A stretch of DNA of 64,000 bases from Lepus europaeus (lineage: Eukaryota > Chordata > Mammalia > Lagomorpha > Leporidae). Positions 22,241 to 32,052 of this stretch are shown here, in pieces (within the stretch, counting starts at the first letter, position 1; each line of letters begins with the position of its first letter). The notes below the pieces were generated by a model. It worked only from the letters and a program-made list of their open reading frames with translations. It had not been told where the DNA came from and did no database searches. The DNA is taken from contig NC_084835.1 in the NCBI RefSeq assembly GCF_033115175.1, forward strand, positions 84,503,948 to 84,567,947, in the 5' to 3' direction. Both the position numbers and the translations under genes were made by a program.

Positions 22241-22566
22241 CTTTTTTATTGTGTTTATTTTGAAAGGCAGAGAGAGAGAGAGAGAAAGAGGGAGAGAGAG
22301 AGAGAGAGAGAAAGCCTTCCATTTGTTGGTTTACTCCCCAAATGGCTGCAGTGGTTGGGGCTGGGCCAGGCTGAAGCCAGGAGCCTGGAACTCCATCCAG
22401 GCCTCCCATGTGAATAGCAGGGACCCAAGGAGATTCTGCTGCTTTCCCAGGTGCATTAGCAGGAAGGTGGACCAAGAGGTGGAGCGGCCAAGACTTGAAT
22501 CGACACTTTGATATAGGATGCTGGTGTTGCAGGCAGTAGCTTAACTTGCTGAACCATGATGCCAGC
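22241..22566 (-). mobile_element. CSINE, older subfamily
   Basis: TTATTTTGAAAGGCAGAGAG, a long GA block, CCATTTGTTGGTTTACTCCCC, and a head ending ACCATGATGCCAGCAC. Confidence 0.92.
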
Positions 22567-22639
22567 ACATTGCAGAGTTAAAAATATTTAAGAAGTTCAT
22601 AGGCTGGAATATCAGATGTCTGGTTTTTGAATAAGTGAT

Positions 22640-23065
22640 GTCTTTGCATTGGTTCATTTTTTGGTGTTATAACAGTATGCCTGAGGGCAGTGTTTTTAAG
22701 AAAGGAGGCATAGTCAGCTCCTGATTTTGAAGGGTGCAAGTCCAATACCCAGCATCCACATCTGGGTGGTGTCTGGTGAGGGCCCCCTGGCCATGGCATC
22801 GCCATGGAGGAAATGCATGCAGAAGAAACCACATGGTGAGCCAGGAAGCCGGGGAGATTCAGGGGACCAGCTTATTCTTTGGTGACAAGTGCAGGAACCA
22901 GCCAGGGCTCCAGGAGAAACTGTTTTGATCTGGAGGGCTGGTCTGAGAACATCTGAACACCTCCCTCCAGGCTCCACCTCTTAAAGGTGCCATTGCCTCG
23001 CAGTTCTGCCCTGGAGCCTGAACTTTTAGCACATGAACCCTCAAGGCAGATCCAGACCACAGCAG
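22640..23065 (-). repeat. MLT1/MaLR-like LTR relic
   Basis: Antisense MaLR-type wording is visible: CTGGTGAGGGCCCCCTGG, CACATGGTGAGCCAGGAAGC, CCACCTCTTAAAGGTGCCAT, TTTTAGCACATGAACCC and CCAGACCACAGCAGC. It is diverged and class-level only. Confidence 0.55.
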
Positions 23066-23209
23066 CTTCTCTTTACGGAGAGAAAACCTAGGGTTCTGAG
23101 GTTGCCAAGGCTCCTGGGTGGCCTTCAGTGGAGCTCCCTGTAGTCAGGGTCTCTCGCAGATTCCATGCATGATTGGCTGTGTGAAATGCAAAATTAGAGC
23201 CCATCTTTT

Positions 23210-23441
23210 AAAATATATATATATATATATATGTTTATCTATTAATTTGGGTGTTGTGGGAGCGAGGGAAGAGAGTGTGTGCTCCCATCTCTGGTTCATT
23301 CCCCCCCCCCCCCCCCCCAGTGCCTTCAATGGTTGGGGCTGGGCCAGGACAAAGGCAAGAGCTCAGAACTCAATCTGTGTCTCTTATGTGGTTGGTGGGG
23401 ACCCAGCTACTTTTTTTTTTTTTTAAATGACAGGCAGAGTG

Positions 23442-23478
<37 letters not shown>

Positions 23479-23980
23479 TCTTCCTTTTCCCTTGGTTCAC
23501 CCCCCAATGGCTGCTGTGGCCGGCGCACTGTGGCCGGCGCGCTGCGGCCGGTGCACCGTGTTGATCTGAATCCAGGAGCCAGGTGTTTCCTCCTGGTCTC
23601 CCATGGGGTGCAGGGCCCAAGCACTTGGGCCATCCTTCACTGCATTCCCGGGCCACAGCAGAGAGCTGGACTGGAAGAGGAGCAACCGGGACAGAATCCG
23701 GCGCCCTGACCAGGACTAGAACCCAGTGTGCCGGCGCTGCAGGCGGAGGATTAGCCTACTGAGCTGCGGCACCGACCATGTGGCATCTGAATACGTGGTT
23801 CTTCTTAACACGTGGGTCTGACCCAGCTACTTGAGCTGTCTCTGCTGCCTCCCGGGCTCTGACTTAGCAGGAAGCTGGAATTGGGAGCAGAGCCAGGACT
23901 CAAACCCAGGCGCTCCAGTATGCAACACGGTGTTCCGACTGGCGTCTTAAGTGCTGTAAAACACATCTGCCCCATAAAGT
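23210..23980 (-). mobile_element. Old CSINE with TSD, split by a young CSINE
   Basis: Pieces are at 23210-23399 and 23833-23980. It carries an (AT)n run at about 23213-23232 in its tail and an 18-base C-run at 23301-23318. Its own target duplication GCCCATCTTTT is at 23199-23209 and 23981-23991. The tract between the pieces is the younger insertion. Confidence 0.9.
23413..23777 (-). mobile_element. Young CSINE with extra 5' sequence inside its TSD
   Basis: T-tail, GACAGGCAGAGTGGACAGTG, GA block, CpG-rich body and head ending GCGGCACCGACC at about 23777. The target duplication GACCCAGCTACTT is perfect at 23400-23412 and 23820-23832. That leaves 42 bases (23778-23819) between the element's 5' end and the duplication which belong neither to CSINE nor to the older SINE host. 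Confidence 0.92.
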
Positions 23981-24029
23981 GCCCATCTTTTGGCTCCATT
24001 TCTACTCTGCCTGCCTTTCTTTCTCTCTC

Positions 24030-24399
24030 TTTTTTTTTAAAATTATTTTATTTTATTTTTTTAATTTTTGACAGGCAGAGTAGACAGTGAGAGAGAGAGA
24101 CAGAGAGAAAGGTCTTCCTTTTTGCCGTTGGTTCATCCTTCCAATGGCCGCCGCGGTAGGCGTGCTGTGGCCGGCGTACCGCGCTGATCCGATGGCAGGA
24201 GCCAGGTGCTTCTCCTGGTCTCCCAAGGGGTGCAGGGCCCAAGCACTTGGGCCATCCTCCACTGCATTCCCTGGCCACAGCAGAGAGCTGGCCTGGAAGA
24301 GGGGCAACCGGGACAGGATCGGTGCCCCGACCAGGACTAGAACCCGGTGTGCCGGCGCCGCAAGGCGGAGGATTAGCCCATTGAGCCGCGGCGCCGGCC
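24030..24399 (-). mobile_element. Young CSINE, full length
   Basis: T/A-rich tail, GACAGGCAGAGTAGACAGTG, GA block, CCGCCGCGGTAGGCGTG body, and a head ending GCCGCGGCGCCGGCC. It is inserted at the T-tail of the older CSINE that follows. Confidence 0.93.
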
Positions 24400-24591
24400 T
24401 CTTTTTTTTTTTTTTTTTAAGATTTATTTTATTTATTTGAAAGAGTTACAGAGAAAGGTAGACATAGAGAGAGAAAGAGGTGTTCCATCTACTGCTTTGC
24501 TACCCAAGTGGCCGCAACAGCCAAGCCCGGGCCAGGTTGAAGCCAGCAGAAGCCAGGTCTCCCACATGAGTGGCAGGAACCCCTGTCCTTG

Positions 24592-25463
24592 TGTTGCAGA
24601 TTTTTCTTTCCACCGAAGTTTAAGAAACGTCACAGCTCTTTTGTGTTACAGCTCTTATTCACGACTGGGTTCTTTGTCTCGTGACCACAAAGGATTCTGC
24701 ACAGGGACAAGGAAGTGTGAGTGACATGAAAGAAGTTTATTAAGTGAAAGAGAAAGTGAAAGTGAAGGCGTGGCTGAGAAGAGGTAGCGTCTAGGGGTTT
24801 TTTAGATGCTTTTAAGTGAGAAACTTTCCCTGATCAGTGGCGATCCATGTTAATAAGGTGAAAACCTGTGAGCCACTCAGGAACCAGCTGCCAGAACCAC
24901 TCTTTTGCATAGAAATGCCCAGGAGGTGAAACTGAAGTGTTCTTGGAGAGAGCTCAGAGGCCCAGTGTGGGGAAGTGGATAGGGTCAGGGTGAAAGGTGG
25001 TCAGGGCCTTTGGCTGCTGTGACCTTGCTAGTGATTCTTGTGATTGTGTAATTCTTTCTTTTCTTTTTTTTTTGAACAGGCAGAGTTAGACAGTGAGAGA
25101 GAGACAAAGGTCTTCCTTCCGTTGGTTCACCCCCCAAATGGCTGCTACGGCCCATGTGCTGCGCCGATCCGAAGCCAGGAGCCAGGTGCTTCCTCCTGGT
25201 CTCCCATGCAGGTGCAGGGCCCAAGCACTTGGGCCATCCTCCACTGCCTTCCCCGGACCACAGCAGAGAGCTGGACTGGAAGAGGAGGAACCGGGACAGA
25301 TCCGGTGCCCCAACTGGGACTAGAACCCGGAGTACCGGCGCTGCAGGCAGAAGATTAGCCTAGTGAGCCGCAGCGCCGGCTGTGATTTTGCCATTCTTTT
25401 CTGGGGCCCCTTGTCCCTCTATGTGTCTGTGTTAAGAATCCTGTCTGTCTCCTGTCTCTATCA
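24592..25463 (-). mobile_element. Solo LTR of an endogenous retrovirus, with SINE inside
   Basis: On the + strand it begins TG (24592) and ends CA (25463), and is flanked by CTTG at 24588-24591 and 25464-25467. A 4-bp duplication is typical of class I (gammaretrovirus-like) elements. On the reverse strand it holds AATAAA (24736-24741), followed by a CAGCTGTAACAC-like U5 segment. No internal viral gene is present: it is a single LTR, about 0.55 kb once the SINE at 25064-25380 is removed. Confidence 0.85.
25064..25380 (-). mobile_element. CSINE inside the solo LTR
   Basis: T-tail, CAGGCAGAGTTAGACAGTG, body and head ending GCCGCAGCGCCGGC. An imperfect target duplication beginning TGTGATT is at about 25039 and 25381. 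It is the youngest layer of the nest. Confidence 0.92.
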
Positions 25464-25608
25464 CTTGAGCCGTCAGCTGCTGCCTCCCAGAGTGTGCATT
25501 AGCAGGAACCTGGGTGGGAAGCAGAGGCAGGACTCAAACCAGCACTCTGATATGAGATGCGGGTGTCCCACGTGGGGCATAACCCATGGCGCCACAATGC
25601 CTATCCCT

Positions 25609-26355
25609 GGCCCCGAGTTTTGACAACACGATTTTGTTGTCCTGACTGCGTGGGTGTCTCCCCCATGGTGACCTACTCCCAGTGCTGGGACCTGCTGGAC
25701 CTGGAGGCACAGCTGTGTGCCGGTCACTGCTGCTGCTGTACACCCCAAGCCACGCTGAACAAGGCCAGAGCTAATCCTCGGCTGGCCGAGGAGCAGGAAG
25801 GGGAGGGAGGGGCCGCGTCCCAGGCCGGAGGTTTCTTTGTGTGTCAGGGCTCTGATGTCTCAGCCTCTTTTCTTCCCCTGCTCTCTTGGAGAGCCATTGC
25901 TCTCATTAAAGGAAAGTTCCTGGGCCGCCTGGGCTGTAAAGCAGAACACGCCAGCTCCGTTAGTTAACACGTGTGGTGTTGCAGAGCCTAAACAGTTTAA
26001 ATTTCATTCCACTGGGGAGTGTCTGAGGACTAGAGTTTGCCAAAGCAGGAAGAACCTACGTGCTGGCAAAGACAGGCTTTGCCCCTGCACATTGGAATCT
26101 GCTTTGCTTCTGAAGCCTGCCTGGGCAGGCGGGGGAAACCTGGAGCCCCTCTGTCTTGCCCTGCTGAATGTCCGTGGTTCACCAGCAGCATGGGGATTGC
26201 TCGAATTCTGTCGCATGAGTCACTGTGGCTAAAAGTCCCGTGGCTCTTTGGCCCTGTGAAGCTGTCTGTATGCATTCCAAAGTGGGTTTTGGTCATATTG
26301 ATCAGTCATCTTTGGGTAAGGGCCTTAGGTGTCAGTAAGTTGTGCTCTAAAGCCA
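25609..26355. other. Intronic sequence, nothing recognised
   Basis: Single-copy-looking. No gene or repeat family recognised. Confidence 0.4.
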
Positions 26356-26671
26356 TTTATTTATTTTTCTTTTTATTCAAAAGGCATCATGATACACAGA
26401 GAGAGAGATAGATAGACAGAGATCTCTTATCTGCTGGTTCACTCCTTAAATGCCTGCAACAGCCAAGACTGGGCTTGGCAGAAGCCAGGAGCCAGGAACT
26501 CAGTCCAGGTCTCCCCCATGGGTGACAGGGCACCAATACTTTGAGTCGTCATCTACTGCCTGTTGGGGTGCTCAATAGCAGGAAGCTGGATTGGAAGTGG
26601 AGTGGGGATTTGAACTCAGGCACTCTGACATGACGGGCAGCATCCTACCTACTGTGCCACATCGCGCAGTG
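26356..26671 (-). mobile_element. Old CSINE
   Basis: TTTATTTATTTTTCTTTTTATT tail side, (GATA)-containing GA block, CTGCTGGTTCACTCC, TCAATAGCAGGAAGCTGG and a degraded head at TGTGCCACATCGCGC. Confidence 0.88.
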
Positions 26672-26909
26672 TTTTCACAGGTTCCTGTCAGTTCATGCAA
26701 GGCGCAGAGGAATCAGTGTTCGGATGGAGTGGGAGGAGGCGAGCTCTTCTACCCCACCCCAGGGCCCTGCGTTTCCGCAGCACTGTTCAGGCGCAGGCTC
26801 CTGGTTTTCCTGGGAGGAGTAGCTGATGGTGTGGTGAGAAGCAGTGCAACATCTTTAAAGCACGTCCTTCCTGATCTGGCAATCCTGCTCGCTGTTACTC
26901 GTGTGTGTT

Positions 26910-27135
26910 CACTCAGCAATGTTTGCTGAGCACCTGCTATGCGCCCGACTCCTTTCAGTGTTGGAGAAACAGCAGTGAACAAAACTGGTCTTCCTGGGGC
27001 TCCTCTGCCCCCTGGGAGAGCTGCAAGAGAGACAGTGGATCAAACCAGAGAGCAGGTTGATGGCGTTTTGTCAGGTGACTGTTCCCAATGCCTTCTGCCT
27101 CAGTTTCTTCATCTGCAAGATGAGAAAGCTGGACC
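26910..27135 (+). repeat. Ancient interspersed repeat fragments
   Basis: TTTGCTGAGCACCTGCTATG...AACAGCAGTGAACAAAACTGG is a phrase typical of very old mammalian repeats. It is followed by a MIR-like CCTCAGTTTCTTCATCTGCA at 27099-27118. Exact families are uncertain. Confidence 0.5.
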
Positions 27136-27199
27136 TCGCTTCCAGAGTCCTGCCTTCTGGCTCTCTTGGGATTTCCTGGTGAAATTTCTGCATTGTTTC

Positions 27200-27257
27200 T
27201 ATGGGGTGTTGGCGCCTCAGGCCAGGGCGTTAACCCGTTGTGCCATAGCTCCAGCCC
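27200..27257 (-). mobile_element. Tailless tRNA-head CSINE fragment with TSD
   Basis: 58 bases corresponding only to the tRNA-like 5' end of a CSINE (the reverse complement starts GGGCTGGAGCTATGGCACAA and stops just after the CCCATA point). It has no body and no A-tail. It is flanked by TCTGCATTGTTTC (27187-27199) and TCTGCATTGCTTC (27258-27270), a 13-bp duplication with one difference. This matches the tailless retropseudogene pattern described for mammalian tRNA-related RNAs. Confidence 0.75.
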
Positions 27258-27327
27258 TCTGCATTGCTTCATAAGAAGACCTGGCAGTCATTCCCATTTA
27301 TAGAGACTCTTAAGAAGAACACAGAGC

Positions 27328-27602
27328 GGCTGGCACTGAGGCAGTAGGTTAATCCTCTGCCTTTGGCGCCGGCATCCCATATGGGTGCCGGTTCTAATCC
27401 CGGCTGCTCCTCTTCCGATCCAACTCTCTGCTATGACTTGGGAAAACAGTAGAAGATGGCTCCAAGTCCTTGGGCCCCTGCACCTACGTGAGAGACCCAG
27501 AAAAAGCTCCTGGCTCCTGGCTTCAGATTGGTCCAGTTCTGGCCATTAGAGGAGCGAACCAGCAGATGGAAGACCTTTCTCTCTGTCTCTCCCTCTCACA
27601 GA
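27328..27602 (+). mobile_element. CSINE, 3' tail shortened
   Basis: Head CGGCTGGCACTGAGGCAGTA, GCGCCGGCATCCCATATGGG, B box GGTTCTAATCCC, body and CT block ending CTCACAGAACTG without a long A-tail. Confidence 0.9.
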
Positions 27603-27993
27603 ACTGTTTCTGACTGTGGTTCTGCATGACCCTTTGCGGTGACGGTGGTTGTGTCTCTCCAGGTGCACAGTGGGCTGTGGTGTCACTCTGACGTTTGCAC
27701 TGATGAGGCCTGAGCACATCTCTGCTGTCCTGGGCTTGACTGAGCCCAGTGCTCCCTCTTATGTATGAAGGTGGTCAGGTATCCCCTGAAATAGGTGCTG
27801 CCTCCTTGTGGGTGGAGACAGGGTGGTGGAAGGACCTGGTCCTCCTCAGGACATGGCGCAGCCTCCATGACTTCTGGGTAATGGGGCTGTGCAATGACCT
27901 CTCCATTTTTTTTTCTGTCCTGGCTCAGGGCTTTCTCAGAATGGGATTGCTGCGAATCTTCACTTCTATGCATTACACATTTGGAGTATATGA
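27603..27993. other. Intronic sequence, nothing recognised
   Basis: No gene or repeat family recognised. Confidence 0.4.
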
Positions 27994-28002
27994 AACTGTT
28001 GC

Positions 28003-28327
28003 TGCCAGCGCTGTGGCACAGCGGTTAAGCTGTCGTCTTGCAGCGCCGGCATCCCATATGGGCGCTGGTTTGAGTCCTGGCTGCTTCATTTCCAGTCCAG
28101 CTCCCTGCTAAAGGCCTGGGAAAGCAGCCGAAGATGGCCCGAGTGCTTGGGCCCCTGCATCCATGTGGGAGACCCTGCTGAAGCTCTTGGTTCCTGGCTT
28201 CCCAGCCCTGGCTGTTACAGCCATTTGAACGAATGGATGGAAGCTCTCTCTCCTCCTCTCCCTCTCTGTAACTTTGCCTTTCAAATAAATAAATAAATAA
28301 AAAAAAACAAAAAACAAAAAAACCAAC
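28003..28327 (+). mobile_element. CSINE with TSD
   Basis: Head TGCCAGCGCTGTGGCACAGC, B box GGTTTGAGTCCTG, body, AAATAAATAAATAA tail. The target duplication AACTGTTGC is at 27994-28002 and 28328-28336. Confidence 0.94.
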
Positions 28328-28600
28328 AACTGTTGCCTTCTCCTCAGCTTAAATCAAATAGTTAATGATTATCCACCAAATGCCAGGTCCTGGGCTGGTG
28401 CGGGGAATGTGAGGGTAAGGAAGTAGCAGACCGCCTTTTGGGGTATTCACAGGCGGCTGGTCGGATATGCCTGGTGCCTGGGAGCAGTGAGCAGGGCTGG
28501 CAGCCCTTTGTGTGAGGTGCTGTCCACAGCAGCCGTGGTCCAAGTGCTGACTGTGCAGGGAGGGGCAGCTTCCCTTCTGTGGAGGGGAGGAGTTGGGTTT

Positions 28601-28635
28601 AAAAAATTTTATTATTATTTTTTTATTTGAAAGGC

Positions 28636-28682
<47 letters not shown>

Positions 28683-28781
28683 CTTCCACCTGCTGGTTCA
28701 CTCCCCAGTTGCCTACATCAGCTGTTGCCAGGAAATGAAGCTAGAGACCTGGAACTCCCGCCAGGCTTTCCCCATGGGAGT
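28601..28781 (-). mobile_element. 5'-truncated CSINE with (GA)n
   Basis: Tail, TTTATTTGAAAGGCAGAGTG, (GA)n at 28641-28678, CACCTGCTGGTTCACTCCCC and CTGGAACTCCCGCCAGG. The head half is missing. Confidence 0.88.
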
Positions 28782-28829
28782 TGTTTTATTGACTGTTACC
28801 TGTGTCAACTCCTGCATTTCCTGTGACCA

Positions 28830-29190
28830 CCAGGAAGCGTGTCGTAGTCATTACCTTTCTGTTCCTTTAACGAAAATCCCTGAGAGGAGCCACTTGCGAG
28901 GGAAGAAGGTTGTTTGGGCTTAAGTTGGGAGGCTCACAGTCCAGGATCAGGGCCTCCATCAGTCTGGTGTCTGATGGAGGTGGCAGCGGTGGATGCGTGC
29001 GGAGGAACCACCCCACGGCGAGCCAGGGAGTGGAGACGCAGGGAGCACGCTCTGCTTCCACCCTGCCGAGGTCTCTCCTTATAAGGCCACCATGGTGAGC
29101 TCATGGGACTGTATCTTAGCAACCTGATGCAGTCCGGCCACTTCCAGAGGGCTCCATCTTCAGACCCCATGGTTGGATCAAGCCTCCCCC
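28830..29190 (-). repeat. MLT1/MaLR-like LTR relic
   Basis: GGGAGGCTCACAGTCCAGGA, GGTGTCTGATGGAGG, TCTCCTTATAAGGCCACCA and the CATTAACGTTAATTCATTAA block near 29206-29230 follow the antisense MaLR LTR order. Diverged. Confidence 0.5.
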
Positions 29191-29784
29191 TAATCCGTCA
29201 GCCATTAACGTTAATTCATTAACCATTAACGTAAGACTTTGGGGCTTAAATGTCCATGTGTGTTTGGGGAGCTGGAGCATGTGCAAACGTAGCAGGCGTG
29301 GAGCTGCAGGTGCTGCTGTGGGGTCTCAGATACCTCCAGCCTGGATATCCGAGGGACAGCAGGGTCTGTCTCAGGCCCGGGGTCGTTGCTGGGAGGGTGG
29401 CGTCTCCCAGGACGGCGACAGAAATCAGGACGGAGGGAAGACTGTGAGTGTCCTTTCTGCCCAGTCTTGGCTCTGCCCATTCTTAGCCTCTTGTTTTATG
29501 CCTCGGCAGCCACACTGCCTTGGAGCCTCACGTTCCTGGCTGCTTTAGGCCGGCTTGCCCTGGCCTCTGCCGGTTCCCATCCTGCATCCCCCTCCTGGCT
29601 GGCTCATCCTCACCTCTTAACGGCCCCGGCAGTGTCACACACTGGTTCATTCTGTGGACTCTTCCAGCTGCCTGGTGAGGGCCAGGTGGGGCTCCCGGTG
29701 CTGCCTCCCTCCGCTCCCTGCAGGCTGCTTGAGCGCCCCCATGGCTGCTTCTCTGGCTTCCTGTTCAGTGCAGCTTAATGGCTT
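29191..29784. other. Intronic sequence, nothing recognised
   Basis: GC-rich in parts; overlapping open frames show no family resemblance. Confidence 0.4.
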
Positions 29785-29885
29785 CGAGCACACAGGCTTT
29801 GGGCGCCATGGATGCTTCCAGGCTCTCTGAGCTCCAGTTTCTTCATCTGTGAAGTAGGGATGCCAGTGCCCCTCCTGAGAGGGGG
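29785..29885 (+). repeat. MIR relic
   Basis: GAGCACACAGGCTTTGG...GAGCTCCAGTTTCTTCATCTGTGAAGTAGGGAT follows the sense MIR order (mid-body to core). Confidence 0.6.
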
Positions 29886-30105
29886 CGGCCAGCCTTACAT
29901 GACGCTGCCTCTGGGAGCCGTGACCCAGAGCTCAGCTTCTTGGAAGAAGGGTGTCCTGCAGCTTCCTTCCCTTGTGCTGTCTTAGAGGTGGGGTCCCCTG
30001 GTTGGGGCCTCTGTTTCTCTGTGGGAATCAGACCTCTGTAGTCAGGGGTTGCTTCAGGGAGGAGGTAGCATGTCTTCAGGTCTGGAAAGAAGAGGTAGGT
30101 TTAGG

Positions 30106-30506
30106 GCCTGTGTCATGGCGCAGTGCTGGCATCCCATATGGGCGCAGGTTCGAATCCTGGCTGCTCCACTTCTGATCAAGCTTCCTGCTAATGAGCCTGG
30201 GAAAGCAGCCGAGGATGGCCCAAGTCCTTGGACCCCTGCCACAGATGTGGGAGACCTGGATGGAGCTCCTGGCTTCAGCCTGGCCCAGCCCCAGCCATTG
30301 TAGCTGATAAATCTTTACAGATTTAATCTTTGAACACTTTCTAAAACACATAGCAGAACTGTTAGGACTAGGATAGAGAACTCATTAAAACAAAAAATGC
30401 AATACTATAATGTTGAATCAAAGATGGAGAGTGAACCAGCAGATGGAAGATCGCTCTTTCCGTAACTCTGCCTTTCAAATAACTGAAGTAAATCTTAAAA
30501 AAAGAG
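30106..30506 (+). mobile_element. CSINE interrupted by a 125-bp foreign segment
   Basis: Pieces are at 30106-30300 (GGCGCAGTGCTGGCATCCCA... CAGCCCCAGCCATTG) and 30426-30506 (GAGAGTGAACCAGCAGATGG... CAAATAACTGAAGTAAATCTT). The normal GGCCATTTGGG linker is replaced by 30301-30425, which is an inverted copy of sequence at 31681-31780. Confidence 0.88.
30304..30407 (+). repeat. Inverted duplicate, copy inside a CSINE
   Basis: The reverse complement aligns end to end with 31681-31780, with about six or seven differences. The shared core includes CTTTCTAAAACACATAGCAG and AGAACTCATTAAAACAAAAA. It interrupts the CSINE at 30106-30506. Confidence 0.8.
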
Positions 30507-31165
30507 GTGGGTTCAGGTGGGCAGGAAAGGCGGAGTAGGTTAGAGGCGTGGAAGGGGTGTGGGAGGCTGGGGCTGAGGGCTGTTGATATCCAGGGTTTGG
30601 TCAATTTGTGCTCAGCCACCTGGAGAGGAGGTCTGGGGCTTTCAAGCAAACTGAGAAATGGGCCCAGTAAAGATGCAGGGAGCTGACACACACAGTGAGT
30701 ATTTGGCAGTTAGTCCTGATCCGGAAGGATCTGGCAGCTGTGGTCCTGGGTGGTGTCTCAGATGAGTGAGAGTAAAAGCATCTGGGGAGAAATCAACTTA
30801 GCACCCTCAGAACACTCTCTGGAGACACCTGCTACCGGTGTCTGTTCACGTTGCAAGGCACAGGGTTAGGAGGGAGCAGAGAGAGTGGCGTGTGTGACCT
30901 GGGAAGCAGGCTCCGAGGCCAGCAGCGGGGCAGCTCCTCTGCCCTGGGGCCCACCTGACCACAGGAAGTCGGGGGTGGTGGCGGTCTCTGGAGAAGACCT
31001 TGGCTTTGTGTTGCAGTCTGTCGCATGCAGCTGTAGCAGGAATCCAGAGACCGGGTCATTTATGAAGACCAGAGATGCCTTGGCTCTTGGCTCTGGAGGC
31101 TGGGGAGGTGTCTGGAGAGGACCTACATGTGAGGGGGAAGGGAGAGGAGAGGGCAGTGGGATTCA
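30507..31165. other. Intronic sequence, nothing recognised
   Basis: No gene or repeat family recognised. Confidence 0.4.
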
Positions 31166-31169
31166 GCTC

Positions 31170-31345
31170 CTCCTTTTATCAGGAACCCACTCCCCTGAAG
31201 AAGATGCATCCATGTATTTGTAAGGCACAGCCCTCGAGGCCTGGTTGCCTCTTGCAGACCCCACCCGCAACGCTGCCACGCTGGGGGTCAATTTGCCAAC
31301 ACATGAACCTGGGGAGACACATTTAAGCCATAGCGTTCTGGCTCA
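31170..31345 (-). repeat. MLT1/MaLR-like LTR relic
   Basis: CCTTTTATCAGGAACCCACTC, GCCAACACATGAACCTGGGG and AGACACATTTAAGCCATAGC are the antisense start of a MaLR-type LTR. Confidence 0.55.
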
Positions 31346-31680
31346 TGTGGCTAAAATCCTAAGAAACGTGATCTTCTCAGTTTGACATTCATCGCCCTCC
31401 ACAAGCTGAGTACAGCCTGTCTTCCGTCTCAGCCTAGCTCGATGTGCCCACCTCCAAGCACTTTCAGGGGCTGGGTTGGGTGCAGTCACTCACTCCCACA
31501 GAGGCTGCTCTGCTGACCCTGGCACGAGTGAGCCTCCTCCTCACTGCCCAGGGATAGCTCTGCACATCTGACAGTGCCCCCTCCCTTTCGAAGACATTAA
31601 TGCTCTTGGGCCTCCTCCCCCCAACCCCCGCCCTGGGAGAGGGGAACTCCTTGCTCTTGGTTGCCTTTGCCTCAGCGTTA
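31346..31680. other. Intronic sequence, nothing recognised
   Basis: No gene or repeat family recognised. Confidence 0.4.
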
Positions 31681-31780
31681 TAGCATTGCATTTTTTGTTT
31701 TAATGAGTTCTCTATCCTAATCCTAACTGTTCTGCTATGTGTTTTAGAAAGTACCCAAAGATTAAATCTATAAAGATCAG
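31681..31780 (-). repeat. Inverted duplicate, presumed source copy
   Basis: Mate of 30304-30407. It is not inside a SINE and is continuous with flanking single-copy-looking sequence, so it is the likelier original. Confidence 0.7.
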
Positions 31781-32052
31781 TCCCACCTCAAATGTAATTA
31801 ATCTTTCATGTGCTGCTGTCCTGTCTCTGAGGCTCTCCCTAAAATGCCCTTCTCTGGTATCAGGGCAGGTCACTGGCAGGAACAGAGGGCCGCTGTCTGG
31901 TGATCTCATGTGTTCCCAACTGGATACGTCACAGAAGGAAGAGTTGGGATGCGTGAAATAACTTCTGGAAGTGGCACCCACTCTCTTCCAGAAAACTTTG
32001 GTTTCTAGTTCCATAGTCTAGGTTGGCATTGCTGATTCTAGAACAGAGGTTA

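Larger units (their letters stand above)
24401..25608 (-). mobile_element. Old CSINE split by a solo LTR
   Basis: Pieces are at 24401-24591 and 25464-25608. Removing 24592-25463 and one copy of CTTG restores the expected CSINE order (GTGGCAGGAACCCC... CTTGAGCC... GCATTAGCAGGAACC), as seen in neighbouring copies. Confidence 0.9.

Noticed and set aside
24592..25463. Remains of retroviral genes next to the LTR
   Set aside because: Flanking sequence on both sides is the split host CSINE, so only a solo LTR remains; no gag, pol or env sequence is present.
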